Shown here piece after piece: positions 15,848 to 24,557 of a stretch of DNA of 55,466 bases (position 1 is its first letter; each line of letters begins with the position of its first letter). The notes under the pieces were generated by a model. The model was not told where the DNA came from. It was given only the letters and a program-made list of their open reading frames with translations, and did no database searches. Source of the DNA: NORP240 sp942492445 (lineage in GTDB: Bacteria > Pseudomonadota > Gammaproteobacteria > Pseudomonadales > Pseudohongiellaceae); NCBI GenBank assembly GCA_942492445.1, contig CALOEW010000091.1, forward strand, positions 1 to 55,466, given 5' to 3'. The position numbers and the translations under genes are program-made.

Positions 15848-16709
15848 TTTTGAAGGCGCCGCGAATGCAATGCCCCAGTAGAGAAATCAGTCGGCCCCGC
15901 AGCCCCCCGCACTTGATCCCGCCCCGGACCAGGTACCTGCCAGTGTGCCTGCAAGGGCTGAAATTATTCTCCGCCTCGCGAAACACCCTCGCATACCGCC
16001 ATACAACCCGCAGGTGCCCGCTAATGTAGCCTCGCCAATTTCCCGACAGGTGGTCGCTGCGCCCCCGTTGCAGGGTGACCAGCACTTCGGGAATGAAGTC
16101 TATGTGCATGCCGTTGACAACCATCCGCAGGGAGAACTCGTAATCCTCCGTTTGCCTGAAGCTTCGATCAAACCCCCCCAGTCGCAGGAAGTCACTTTTT
16201 TTCATCAACAGACTCTGACAGATCAGATGCGATGAGTTGACCAGGTCTGCCTTGGTCAGCCGTGCCGGTTTATCGAGAAAGCACTGCATTCTGCCGTCCG
16301 TTGACAAGGTTCTGACACCGGTATGCACGGCATCACACTGTGGGTGGCACTGCAGGTAGTCGAGCTGTCGTCGCAGTTTGTCCGGTTCCCACCGGTCATC
16401 GCTGTCCAGGAACGCAATGTAGTTGCCGGAAGCCGCTTCGACGCCGATATTCCTGGCCTCGGAGACTCCCACATTGTGCGGCAGCCGAATCAATGTAATG
16501 GTCCCGGTGTACTGTTCAAGAAACTCGATGGCATCGCCACCGGAGGCGTCATCGACTACGATTATCTCCAGCGGTTTCAGGGTCTGCTGCAATACCGAAT
16601 GCAAGGTGGCAGGAAACGTATCCTGCCTTCGAAAGAAAGGAATTACTACCGATACTGACCTGTCCAGCACTGCCTGACCTGTTATTCTATCGCTACTGTT
16701 TATCAGCAC
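15771..16709 (-). CDS. family 2 glycosyltransferase
   Basis: 312 residues with a GT-A fold: VSVVIPFFRRQDTFPATLHS, DDASGGD, the conserved NVGVSEARNIGVEAASGNYI, and DxD-type metal/nucleotide motif AFLDSDDRWEPDKL. A later acidic motif (RQTEDYEFSLRM) corresponds to the catalytic ED region. The last 90 residues, basic and low in conservation, extend into the convergent NYN gene, so the true C-terminus may have lost an earlier stop. It likely adds a sugar to a surface polysaccharide or lipid. The neighbouring plus-strand GT2 gene and phosphodiesterase suggest a small glycosylation locus. Acceptor unknown. Confidence 0.88.
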   Translation of the reverse strand: MLINSSDRITGQAVLDRSVSVVIPFFRRQDTFPATLHSVLQQTLKPLEIIVVDDASGGDAIEFLEQYTGTITLIRLPHNVGVSEARNIGVEAASGNYIAFLDSDDRWEPDKLRRQLDYLQCHPQCDAVHTGVRTLSTDGRMQCFLDKPARLTKADLVNSSHLICQSLLMKKSDFLRLGGFDRSFRQTEDYEFSLRMVVNGMHIDFIPEVLVTLQRGRSDHLSGNWRGYISGHLRVVWRYARVFREAENNFSPCRHTGRYLVRGGIKCGGLRGRLISLLGHCIRGAFKITSSERFLPGRSSPPRASVQKDRQP

Positions 16710-16783
16710 TGCCTCACCGGTTTCGAAACAGAGAATTGAACCCCGTTCACTGAGAATCAGTCGGCACCGGGTATACTGGGCCT

Positions 16784-16798
16784 TTATCAGAGGTTCCC
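16784..16798 (-). repeat. half copy of the palindromic repeat
   Basis: TTATCAGAGGTTCCC is the right arm of the dispersed palindrome, lying between the divergent glycosyltransferase genes. The left arm is missing. Confidence 0.6.
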
Positions 16799-16858
16799 TG
16801 GGAATCTTCTGAAAGAGTACCGGCTGAAAAATTCCGTTCCTCCAGCCCTGTGCATTCG

Positions 16859-17812
16859 ATGAAGAAACTGCTCAGCATAGTCATTTGTACCAGAAACCGG
16901 CCGGATTCACTTCGGCGTACTTTACAGTCTCTGGTGAAAAGTGCCAGAGATTGTGCCCGGGATCGGTTCGAGATTCTGGTCGTGGACAATGGTGGTTTCC
17001 TGGACAGGGCGGTCTGGGAAGCCGAATTTTCCCCGCCGCTTCCGCTGCGACTGATCCGGGAGGAGCGCCCCGGTTTATCGATCGCCCGCAACACCGGCGT
17101 GGCCAGTGCCGGGGGTGAATGGATCCTATGGACCGATGACGATGTCAGTGTCGACTCACGCTGGATCTCCACCTACCTGGCGGCGGTCGAGCGATTCCCG
17201 GAGGCCAGTGTCATGGGCGGCCCCATCGTGCCGGTGTTCGATGATTCTCCCCCCGAGTGGCTGATCGAAGGGCAACCCCACATCCGGACAGCCTTTGCCG
17301 CACGTGCTCCCGATGACGTCAAGGCAGTATTCCTGGCAGGCGATGCGATACCCTGGGGCGCCAACTTCGCCACTCGCAGAGCCGGGGTCCTGCAGTTTCC
17401 CTTCGACTCGAAACTGGGCCGTCACCCGACCCGGCCTACCGGCGGTGGTGAGGAGTCTGCGGTCATTCAGCAGATTCTCTCGGCCGGTGGTACCGGTCGC
17501 TGGCTTAAAGAGGCATCGGTGCTGCATCACATCGACTGTTCGCGGCAGACTCAGAAATACGTGCGGGATTACTATTTCGAGCTCGGTTTGCGCAACGCCG
17601 TCAGCACAGAACCGGTCCGGGGGCGCTGGAAGGCACTCGATTACTGCTTCACCGCGCTGTACCGGGCCCTGGGTAACGAAATCAGGTACACTGCGGCACG
17701 ACTGCAACGGGGTCGCCCACTATTGGCGTTGCACCTGAAGAATGCGGCCAAAAACTGGGGAGCCGCCAGGGCATGGCTGAATGAAGCCCGCGGTAACGGC
17801 TCACTTGGCTGA
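16859..17812 (+). CDS. family 2 glycosyltransferase
   Basis: 317 residues, GT-A fold. It opens with LLSIVICTRNRPDSLRRTL, continues with ILVVDNGG and PGLSIARNTGVASAGGEWI, and has the metal-binding motif WTDDDVSVDSRW. The region WGANFATRRAGVLQFPFDSK with GGGEESAVIQQIL fits the acceptor site and catalytic base of this branch (often annotated GT2 family A). ATG 16859 was chosen; an in-frame GTG at 16850 is possible. The downstream phosphodiesterase-fold gene begins 10 bp after the stop, so the two are probably cotranscribed and act on the same glycan or glycolipid. Confidence 0.9.
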   Translation: MKKLLSIVICTRNRPDSLRRTLQSLVKSARDCARDRFEILVVDNGGFLDRAVWEAEFSPPLPLRLIREERPGLSIARNTGVASAGGEWILWTDDDVSVDSRWISTYLAAVERFPEASVMGGPIVPVFDDSPPEWLIEGQPHIRTAFAARAPDDVKAVFLAGDAIPWGANFATRRAGVLQFPFDSKLGRHPTRPTGGGEESAVIQQILSAGGTGRWLKEASVLHHIDCSRQTQKYVRDYYFELGLRNAVSTEPVRGRWKALDYCFTALYRALGNEIRYTAARLQRGRPLLALHLKNAAKNWGAARAWLNEARGNGSLG

Positions 17813-17822
17813 GAGATCAGAG

Positions 17823-19466
17823 ATGGTCATGGACAACAAAGTACTGGTTATTGGACTCGACGGGTTTGAAAAATCCATCGCCGATCAACTCGTCGCCGCA
17901 GGCCGCATGCCCCACCTCGCAAAACTGCTGTCCTCATCGGCAAGGTTGGAGCTGGACCATGGCGTAGCGCGGCGCACCGGACTCGCCTGGGAGCATTTCG
18001 CTTCCGGATTATCACCGGCGGGGGCCAGGCGCTGGTCTGCCGTAACTTTCGATCCACAGAACTATACATGTCGGCAGGAACCCACCAGGCTGGTGCCGTT
18101 TGCGGCACAATCTGAATTCAGAACCGTCGTATTCGATACCCCCTACTTCGACCTTATCAAGGCCCCGAATGTCAGCGGTGCCGTCAGCTGGGGCGCACAC
18201 GATCCGGGAGTACCACCTGGCTCCAGGCCGGATTCGCTTTACGCAGAAATTCTTGAACGATTCGGACGTTACCCGGCTAAACCCTGGATCTATGGCTTCG
18301 TCTGGCCCAGCGTTGAACGAACCCGGGCAATGGGACAGTCGCTCTCCGATGCTGCCCTTTCACGGGCTCGGATCGCCAGATGGCTGCTTTCTGAGCGCCT
18401 TGTCGACTGGGATCTGGGTATCGTCGTCGTGAGTGAACTGCACTCCGCCATTGAAGCACTGTGGCACGGAATGGACACGTCACATCCTCTGTATGGAGTT
18501 TCCTCCACGGCCGCCGCCCGGGTCGCGCTCGAGTCGGTTTACGAAGCAGTCGATCAGTTGCTTGGAATTCTGATCGAGTGTTTTCCCGCCTGCATGCACG
18601 TGGTTTTTTCCATGCACGGCATGGGGCCGAATGCCGCCGACGTTCCGGCCATGGCGCTGCTGCCGGAGTTTCTCTATCGCCGGCGCTTCGGACGCCCGCA
18701 CCTGCAGACCGGCGTCAGTTCAAACGACTTGATCGAGTTGATGTGCAATAAAGAGGTATCGTCCTGGACGACCTTCGCCCGTACCCGCTGGTTAAAGGCA
18801 AACCCTGTGTTGCGGGGGCTCAGGCGAATCCGTTCCATGCTGCGGCAACGCCAGACCGGCACCGGCGGCATTTCCCTTTCCTGGATGCCCGCCTACTGGT
18901 ACGCACGCTATTGGCAGCGTATGCCAGCCTTCGCCCTGCCGGCATTCTACGACGGACAGATCCGGCTTAACGTCCGGGGCAGGGAAAAAAAAGGCCTGGT
19001 AGCCGACGGCGACTACGATGCGTTGTGCCGATCAATCGCTGACGAGTTACGGGAGATTACCGATATCGACAGCGGCCGACCGGTGGTCCGGGAGGTGATC
19101 TTTACCCACCCCGGGGAACCCATGGCAGTCAGCGACACCGAGGCTGATATTCTTGTGGTCTGGGAAACGGCCTCACTGGGATTCCGCACCCGGGAACACG
19201 GGAACATCGGCCCTTTTCCACCTCGCCGACCGGGTGGGCACACTGGCGGTGCAGGAATGGGACTCTGGTCAGGACCAGGCATCGTCCCCGGAGACCACGG
19301 GCGTTGTTCATCGTTTGACATGGTGCCATCCCTGATTGACTATCTGACCGGCAGGCAGGCGCCGGGAATTGATGGTCGAAGTGTTCTTCACAAACTTCGA
19401 CTGCAGGCCACCCGGAACGGATCACCTGCAACTGGCAGCCAAATGATCAGCGAATCCCAGGATTAA
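17823..19466 (+). CDS. alkaline-phosphatase-superfamily phosphodiesterase/nucleotide pyrophosphatase
   Basis: 547 residues from ATG 17823. The start VLVIGLDGFEKSIADQLVA places the first metal-binding Asp in GLDG, and RRTGLAWEHFASGLSP contains the Thr expected as nucleophile. LGIVVVSELHSAIEALWHGM and HTGGAGMGLWSGPGIVPGD carry the later metal-site His residues and the end of the domain. The group includes enzymes that cleave nucleotide-sugar or phospholipid-linked phosphodiesters; no signal peptide is evident, so it is probably cytoplasmic. Its stop codon (TAA 19464-19466) lies in a palindromic repeat, implying that the original C-terminus may have been changed by repeat insertion. Pairing with the upstream GT2 gene suggests glycan modification. 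Confidence 0.82.
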   Translation: MVMDNKVLVIGLDGFEKSIADQLVAAGRMPHLAKLLSSSARLELDHGVARRTGLAWEHFASGLSPAGARRWSAVTFDPQNYTCRQEPTRLVPFAAQSEFRTVVFDTPYFDLIKAPNVSGAVSWGAHDPGVPPGSRPDSLYAEILERFGRYPAKPWIYGFVWPSVERTRAMGQSLSDAALSRARIARWLLSERLVDWDLGIVVVSELHSAIEALWHGMDTSHPLYGVSSTAAARVALESVYEAVDQLLGILIECFPACMHVVFSMHGMGPNAADVPAMALLPEFLYRRRFGRPHLQTGVSSNDLIELMCNKEVSSWTTFARTRWLKANPVLRGLRRIRSMLRQRQTGTGGISLSWMPAYWYARYWQRMPAFALPAFYDGQIRLNVRGREKKGLVADGDYDALCRSIADELREITDIDSGRPVVREVIFTHPGEPMAVSDTEADILVVWETASLGFRTREHGNIGPFPPRRPGGHTGGAGMGLWSGPGIVPGDHGRCSSFDMVPSLIDYLTGRQAPGIDGRSVLHKLRLQATRNGSPATGSQMISESQD

Positions 19467-19521
19467 GGAACCTCTGGTCAAATACCGCAGCGTGGTGCCA
19501 TAATCAATCAGAGGTTTCTTA
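19464..19521. repeat. complete palindromic repeat, supplies a stop codon
   Basis: TAAGGAACCTCTGGTCAAAT at the left and ATCAATCAGAGGTTTCTTA at the right form an imperfect palindrome around CCGCAGCGTGGTGCC. The first three bases are the stop codon of the phosphodiesterase gene. Confidence 0.8.
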
Positions 19522-19563
19522 CTAATCGGAAGGCGATTACGGTTCAACCCGGTCCCGATCACT

Positions 19564-19797
19564 ATGAGCGACTTCGACATCACCGATCTGGTTCCTGACG
19601 TGCGCGACGGCCTGACCCGTAAAGAGCGCACCCTTTTGTATGTGCTGAAGAAAACCCAGGAGGAACTGAAGGGGCGCAATGTGCCGACCATCATGCTGTA
19701 TGGCAGGGTGGTGGAGCATATCGACATGAGCCAGGAGGAGTTCCAGTCCATCCTGAACCGGCTGGTGGGGCTGACGCGATCAGGTTCCGACCGCTGA
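19564..19797 (+). CDS. small conserved-looking hypothetical protein
   Basis: 77 residues, soluble and highly charged, with a helical pattern (LTRKERTLLYVLKKTQEELK, then MSQEEFQSILNRLVG). The alternation of a basic first helix and a second helix-turn-helix-like pair resembles small DNA- or protein-binding modules, but I cannot name a family. No signal or membrane segment. The ribosome site is poor. It lies 43 bp downstream of a palindromic repeat and is convergent with the NHL-protein gene. Confidence 0.6.
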   Translation: MSDFDITDLVPDVRDGLTRKERTLLYVLKKTQEELKGRNVPTIMLYGRVVEHIDMSQEEFQSILNRLVGLTRSGSDR

Positions 19798-19811
19798 CCC
19801 CGGGTGCCGGT

Positions 19812-20786
19812 CTACCGCCTGGCAAACTTCTGGATGCGGCGGTTGATCACGTCGGAGATATAGACATTGTCGTCTCTATCCAGGGTCAGGGCATGGGCTT
19901 CACCGAACTGACCGTTCTGCTGGCCGGGCCTGCCGATGGCACCCATCACGTTTCCGTCGCTGTCCAGCCTGGCCAGCTGACCATCGAAACCAGTGGTGAT
20001 ATACAGGTGACCGTCGTCATGCAGGTACATGGCGCAGACCATGGCATCGAAATTCCACACACCCAGCAGCTCGCCCTCGGTGTCGAAGCGATGGATACGC
20101 ATGTTTTCGCGGTCTGCCACATGCACCACGTCATTGTCATCAATCTCGATGGCATGGGCGACGGTGAATTGACCCGCCCCGTAGCCACGGCTTCCCCACT
20201 GGGCAACAAATTCGCCGTCAGCACTGAACTTCAGAACCCGCGGTTGACCTGGCCCGTGCCCCTGGGCCACGTAGATGTTACCGGCGGAGTCGACCGCCAC
20301 GTCGTTGGGCTGATCGAACAGATGAGCGCCGGCAGATTCATCCCACTCGCCATTCTGCCCCCTGGTTCCCAGAGTCATCAGCTCATTGCCGTTCCGGTCC
20401 AGCTTCATGACCACGTGATCGGCAACATCGGTGGCCCAGATGCTATCGTCCGCAGTGATATGCAGGCCGTGGGCACGTCGGAACAATCCCTCCCTGCCGA
20501 ACGAGCGGACGAATCGGCCGTCGCTGTCAAACTCCAGGAAGGGGACGTTGCCGCGACTGAAAACCACCAGATTGCCGCGGTTGTTCACCGCCACGCCGGC
20601 ATAAGACTCGCCGGCGAACTCCTCAGGCATGGCAAACGCTTCGCTGTACTCAATGGGGACGTACTCCGTCAGCGTGTAGGCCCTGAGTGGAAACAACTGC
20701 CGGTTCGGGCGCTGCGCCGACACCAGCGGCGCGACGATCAAGGCCAGGATAAGGCAGGCTGACTTTATCATGTCCAGTTTTTTCAT
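19812..20786 (-). CDS. secreted NHL-repeat beta-propeller protein
   Basis: 324 residues with a signal peptide (MIKSACLILALIVAPLVSA, cleaved before QRP) and about six NHL repeats, each with the pattern G-x-F-x-x-P-x-x-[IV]-[AI]-[VI]-D: for example LFDQPNDVAVDSAGNIYVA, GQFTVAHAIEIDDNDVVHVA and GQFGEAHALTLDRDDNVYIS. The six blades suggest a complete propeller like that of peptidylglycine lyase or serum paraoxonase-like proteins, but no catalytic site can be assigned. A second secreted enzyme, the metallo-beta-lactamase fold protein, starts upstream on the same strand with 76 bp between them, so the two may share a transcript and a periplasmic substrate pathway. Confidence 0.88.
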   Translation of the reverse strand: MKKLDMIKSACLILALIVAPLVSAQRPNRQLFPLRAYTLTEYVPIEYSEAFAMPEEFAGESYAGVAVNNRGNLVVFSRGNVPFLEFDSDGRFVRSFGREGLFRRAHGLHITADDSIWATDVADHVVMKLDRNGNELMTLGTRGQNGEWDESAGAHLFDQPNDVAVDSAGNIYVAQGHGPGQPRVLKFSADGEFVAQWGSRGYGAGQFTVAHAIEIDDNDVVHVADRENMRIHRFDTEGELLGVWNFDAMVCAMYLHDDGHLYITTGFDGQLARLDSDGNVMGAIGRPGQQNGQFGEAHALTLDRDDNVYISDVINRRIQKFARR

Positions 20787-20862
20787 TATCGTTCTCCCAC
20801 AGTGCTGGCTCAGGCCGACTCTGAATCATCAACGCAATTCGCTGCAGCAGCCAGGAATCTCC

Positions 20863-21819
20863 TTATTCCGTGTATTCCGAGTACGCCCTCAGCAGCCAGT
20901 CGGCGGTGTTGTCGTTGGCAGCTGCAAAACCGTCCGCAGGCTCACTGTCCAGCATCTGCTGAGGCGAAAGCCCCTGTACCTTAGCGCGTACCAGGTTTCC
21001 GCGGATGACCACCAGCATCTCCCGATAGGCCCGCAGATCCTCCCGATTGGCCAACTGACCGTGGCCCGGGATCAGAATCGTGTCGCCGTCGATGACACTG
21101 TCCAATTCCCACAGGGCATCGATCATGCCATTCAGGCTGCCGCCATTGTCCGTGTCGATGAAGGGCAGTCCGTAACGCACAAACATATCCCCGGTATGCA
21201 TGACATTGCTGTCCCGGAAATAGACCTGAACATCCCCGTCCGTGTGACCATCGCCAGTATTCAACAGGTCGATAGTATTGCCATTGAAGTAAAAGCGCAT
21301 GGAATCGAAAAAAGTGATTTTCGGCAACCCGGCTCCGTCGTAGGGCTCCTGCACGCGCCCGGTAGTCAACACCTGGGTCGATTCCATGCGGCGGCGGGCA
21401 TTGTCCTGTGCAACTATGTACGCACCGGCACGACCGAAATTTTCGTTGCCATCAGTGTGATCGTAGTGAAAATGAGAATTGACCACAAACTCCACAGGCT
21501 GGTCGGTGAGTTCACCGATAGCGGCAGTTATCTTGTCGGTAAGGGGGGCAAACTGATCATCGATAATGAACGCTCCGTCGTCGCCGACGGAAACGCCGAT
21601 ATTGCCACCGCTCCCCTGCAGCATGTAAATGCCATCGCGCACCGGGGTGATGGAAATCTGAATGGCATCAAAATCCTGGGCCTGTACCCCGACAAGTGGC
21701 AGGATCGGTAACGCGAGAGACAATGCGCCCAGCAGTCGCCGGGAAAGTTTCCCAGAATTCGAACCGGGGCCTATTGCGCAGTCGTTGCTGTTGTTGTTCT
21801 TGTTGACACTAACCATCAT
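20863..21819 (-). CDS. secreted metallo-beta-lactamase-fold hydrolase
   Basis: 318 residues from the ATG at 21819, which has GGAGTGCT just upstream; the longer open frame to 22185 reads through non-coding repeat sequence. After a basic stretch a signal peptide (LLGALSLALPILPLVGVQA) is cleaved before QDFD. The metal ligands are all visible: HFHYDHTDGN (HxHxDH), GDGHTDGDVQVYF, MHTGDMFV and IPGHGQL. This is the SoxH/quinoprotein-relay or alkylsulfatase-like periplasmic type rather than a classic lactamase, but the substrate cannot be named. It probably shares a transcript with the downstream NHL propeller. Confidence 0.9.
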   Translation of the reverse strand: MMVSVNKNNNSNDCAIGPGSNSGKLSRRLLGALSLALPILPLVGVQAQDFDAIQISITPVRDGIYMLQGSGGNIGVSVGDDGAFIIDDQFAPLTDKITAAIGELTDQPVEFVVNSHFHYDHTDGNENFGRAGAYIVAQDNARRRMESTQVLTTGRVQEPYDGAGLPKITFFDSMRFYFNGNTIDLLNTGDGHTDGDVQVYFRDSNVMHTGDMFVRYGLPFIDTDNGGSLNGMIDALWELDSVIDGDTILIPGHGQLANREDLRAYREMLVVIRGNLVRAKVQGLSPQQMLDSEPADGFAAANDNTADWLLRAYSEYTE

Positions 21820-21900
21820 AGAGCACTCCAGTTTCGTAGTGAATCGGCCTTTAACTCTACCTCGGGCCGGACCAAAGTAACAGGACAATTTCCATTCACC

Positions 21901-22130
21901 CATTGCTGTCCCACATTTTCCAGAGATACCAATTTTACCGGAGAGAAGCCAGGACTTCTGTGGGCTCAAGGGACCTGCCGTTGGAACCATTGCCGGCAGT
22001 GTCCCCAGGCTCCCGAGGGTGCTAGTGAATTTGAAAATCAGATGGCGTGTAGGATTGTTTCCGGGGTTGGAGGATTGTAAGTTGGTTGTGGCATCCTGTT
22101 GTGACTTTGAGCGGCACGGCGCAGGCCCGA
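21901..22130 (+). mobile_element. truncated copy of the 746-bp element (left end only)
   Basis: CATTGCTGTCCCACATTTT at 21901-21919 matches the terminal repeat of the element at 6615. Further blocks match its interior in the same order: GGCAGTGTCCCCAGGCTCC, ATTTGAAAATCAGAT and GCGTG, then TGTTTCCGGGGTT, TTGTGACTTTGAGCGGC. The match fades near 22130 before the hairpin, and no right terminal repeat follows. The gap between the MBL gene and the VOC gene (21820-22242) holds nothing else. Confidence 0.6.
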
Positions 22131-22242
22131 CTGGATTGGTTGTATTGGATCCAGTTGCTATAGTTCCAGTCTCCATACCGCCCAATCAACCGTGGGATCG
22201 GCCGGGTAGGAACTCAGCCGATACCTTCAACGAGGATCACCA

Positions 22243-22626
22243 ATGTTCAGCCACATTATGCTCGGTGCCAACGACGTGGAAAAATCCAAGGCCTTTTACG
22301 ATGCGACTTTCGGCGCGCTGGGTTACGAGCCGGGAGTTCTGGACGAGAAGGGCCGTTGCTTCTACAGGACCAGGACAGGAATCTTCGGCATTACCCGACC
22401 CATCAACGGAGAGCCGGCCTGCCATGGCAACGGCAGTACCATCGGCTTCAATGCCGACAGCAAAGAAGCTGCCGATGCCTGGCACGCCGCCGGATTGGCC
22501 AACGGTGGCTCCACCTGCGAAGACCCGCCCGGTATCCGGGAAGGCCGTGCCGGCAGCCTTTACCTGGCCTACCTTCGGGACCCGGACGGCAACAAACTGT
22601 GCGCACTGTACCGGGTGGTAGCCTAG
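22243..22626 (+). CDS. VOC-superfamily (glyoxalase/bleomycin-resistance fold) protein
   Basis: 127 residues, one VOC domain made of two beta-alpha-beta-beta-beta modules. MFSHIMLGANDVEKSKAFYD is the classic first module with the metal-ligand His at position 4, and LAYLRDPDGNKLCALYRV is the second. GITRPINGEPACHGNGSTIG is typical of the small VOC proteins annotated as glyoxalase-like. The reaction is unknown. A good ribosome site (GAGG) precedes ATG 22243. Half a palindromic repeat follows the stop. Confidence 0.88.
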   Translation: MFSHIMLGANDVEKSKAFYDATFGALGYEPGVLDEKGRCFYRTRTGIFGITRPINGEPACHGNGSTIGFNADSKEAADAWHAAGLANGGSTCEDPPGIREGRAGSLYLAYLRDPDGNKLCALYRVVA

Positions 22627-22642
22627 GGAACCTCTGACTCAC
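22625..22642 (+). repeat. half copy of the palindromic repeat
   Basis: AGGGAACCTCTGACTCAC overlaps the stop codon of the VOC gene and matches the left arm of the family. The following CTGCCGGAG resembles the centre, and the right arm is missing. Confidence 0.6.
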
Positions 22643-22711
22643 TGCCGGAGCAGCCCCGGGCGAGGATGACGCAGATTCCAATATCCGGCCAACCCTGCTA
22701 GAGTCTTGCGC

Positions 22712-24469
22712 ATGCAGACTCCGACCCCGACGCTGCTGCGCAAGGCCGCAGCGTTCCTTGCTCCTTACAAGATCCAGATGGCGGTGGCCCTGCTCGCCCT
22801 GGTGGTTACCTCCGGTCTGACCCTGGGGTTGGTACAGTACGTGCGGATAATTGTCGACACCGGCTTTGCCGCCGGGTCGACGGCCTCACTGAATACCGCG
22901 GTTGCCGGCTTTGTTCTTGTCGCTGTGTTGCAGGCGGTGGGGACCTTTACACGATTTTACTGGGTATCGTGGCTGGGCGAGCGGGTTACCGCCGACATTC
23001 GCAAGGCTGTGTTCAATCACATAATCGACCTGCACCCGGGTTACTTCGAAGCCAATCTCAGTGGCGAGATCTCTTCCCGAATCACCACTGACACCACCCT
23101 GATACAGTCGGTAGTAGGCTCCTCGGCTTCCATCGCTCTGCGCAATCTACTGATGCTGATCGGCGGCATAGTCCTGCTTTTCATCACCAATCCCAGGCTC
23201 ACCAGCGTAGTGCTGATCTGTATACCGCTGGTGGTGGGCCCGATCCTGTATTTCGGCCGCCGGGTACGGCGCCTGTCCCGCAGCAGTCAGGACGAGGTCG
23301 CCAGTGTAGGTGCCTATGTGGGAGAAAGCATATTGCAGATCAAGACTGTGCAGGCCTTCAACCATCAGCAACATGACGACCGCCTGTTCAGCGACCAGGT
23401 TGAAAAGGCGTTCCGGGTGGCAAAAAGCCGCATCTGGATGCGCTCAGTGCTTATCGCCGTGGTAACCACCCTCGTGTTCGGTGCCCTGGGCGCCATGATC
23501 TGGGTCGGCGGGCAGGACGTGATCAGTGGCCGCATGTCTCCCGGCGAACTGACGGCTTTTGTTGCCTATGCGGTGCTGGTAGCAGCCGCGGTGGGAGCCA
23601 TCAGCCAGGTCATCAGCGAACTGCAGCGGGCGGCAGGCGCCCTGGAGCGGCTGATGGAATTGCTGGAAGCGGAAAATGAGATTACCGCCCCGGAAAACCC
23701 GCAACAGCTTGACGGCAGGTTCCGGGGCTTGCTGGAGATCGACCGCGTGCGCTTCTGCTATCCCACCCGTCCCGATATTCCCGCGCTGGACAGCGTGTCA
23801 CTGACCATCAGCCCCGGTGAAAGCGTCGCCCTCGTAGGTCCTTCCGGAGCCGGCAAATCCACCCTGTTCGATCTGGTGTTACGTTTCTATGACCCTCAGT
23901 CCGGACACATCCGCCTCGACGGCATCGAACTACGCGACCTGGCTCCCCATGACCTGCGCAGCCACATCGCCATCGTGTCACAGCAGCCGACCATGTTTAC
24001 CGGCAATGTCTGGGACAATATCCGCTATGGCAGACCCGAAGCCAGCGACGAGGAGGTTCATGCCGCCGCAGAGGCGGCTTTTGCCAGTGATTTTATCCAC
24101 AGGTTGCCGGAAGGTTACGACAGCCATCTGGGTGAATCTGGAATCCGACTTTCAGGTGGCCAGAAACAACGTATCGCCATAGCCAGGGCGATCCTCAAAG
24201 ACCCTGAAATTTTGTTGCTGGACGAAGCTACCAGCGCCCTGGATGCAGAAAGTGAACGAAAGGTACAAATGGCATTGGAGCAGCTGATGACCAGACGTAC
24301 CTCCCTGGTCATAGCCCACCGCCTGGCAACGGTGATGAATGTTGATCGGATCGTGGTTATGGACGGTGGCAAGGTTATCGACCAGGGCACACACCGAAAT
24401 CTGCTGATGAGCTGCCCTCTTTATGCCAAGCTGGCCAGCCTGCAGTTCGCCGAGGGCCGTGCCGCCTGA
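22712..24469 (+). CDS. ABC exporter, fused permease and ATPase (MsbA-like)
   Basis: 585 residues. Six transmembrane helices occupy about residues 20-310, followed by the nucleotide-binding domain: Walker A GPSGAGKST, Q-loop SQQPTMF, signature LSGGQKQRIAIARAI, Walker B ILLLDEATSALD and H-loop VIAHRLAT. The half-transporter would dimerise in the inner membrane and export a lipid, drug or peptide. Many relatives are annotated MsbA-like or lipid A exporter-like, and sequence alone does not settle the substrate. ATG 22712 is preferred to an in-frame TTG at 22706; no strong ribosome site is visible. Confidence 0.92.
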   Translation: MQTPTPTLLRKAAAFLAPYKIQMAVALLALVVTSGLTLGLVQYVRIIVDTGFAAGSTASLNTAVAGFVLVAVLQAVGTFTRFYWVSWLGERVTADIRKAVFNHIIDLHPGYFEANLSGEISSRITTDTTLIQSVVGSSASIALRNLLMLIGGIVLLFITNPRLTSVVLICIPLVVGPILYFGRRVRRLSRSSQDEVASVGAYVGESILQIKTVQAFNHQQHDDRLFSDQVEKAFRVAKSRIWMRSVLIAVVTTLVFGALGAMIWVGGQDVISGRMSPGELTAFVAYAVLVAAAVGAISQVISELQRAAGALERLMELLEAENEITAPENPQQLDGRFRGLLEIDRVRFCYPTRPDIPALDSVSLTISPGESVALVGPSGAGKSTLFDLVLRFYDPQSGHIRLDGIELRDLAPHDLRSHIAIVSQQPTMFTGNVWDNIRYGRPEASDEEVHAAAEAAFASDFIHRLPEGYDSHLGESGIRLSGGQKQRIAIARAILKDPEILLLDEATSALDAESERKVQMALEQLMTRRTSLVIAHRLATVMNVDRIVVMDGGKVIDQGTHRNLLMSCPLYAKLASLQFAEGRAA

Positions 24470-24557
24470 ACGGCAGAAAGCACAGCAATACATCTGTCTT
24501 GTTTCGCATTAACCACTGACCATTCTTAACCATGCTCAGCAATTGGGAACCGCTATA

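Noticed and set aside
22019..22621. 200-codon plus-strand open frame overlapping the VOC gene
   Set aside because: It begins in decayed repeat sequence and covers the VOC gene in another frame; a shadow.
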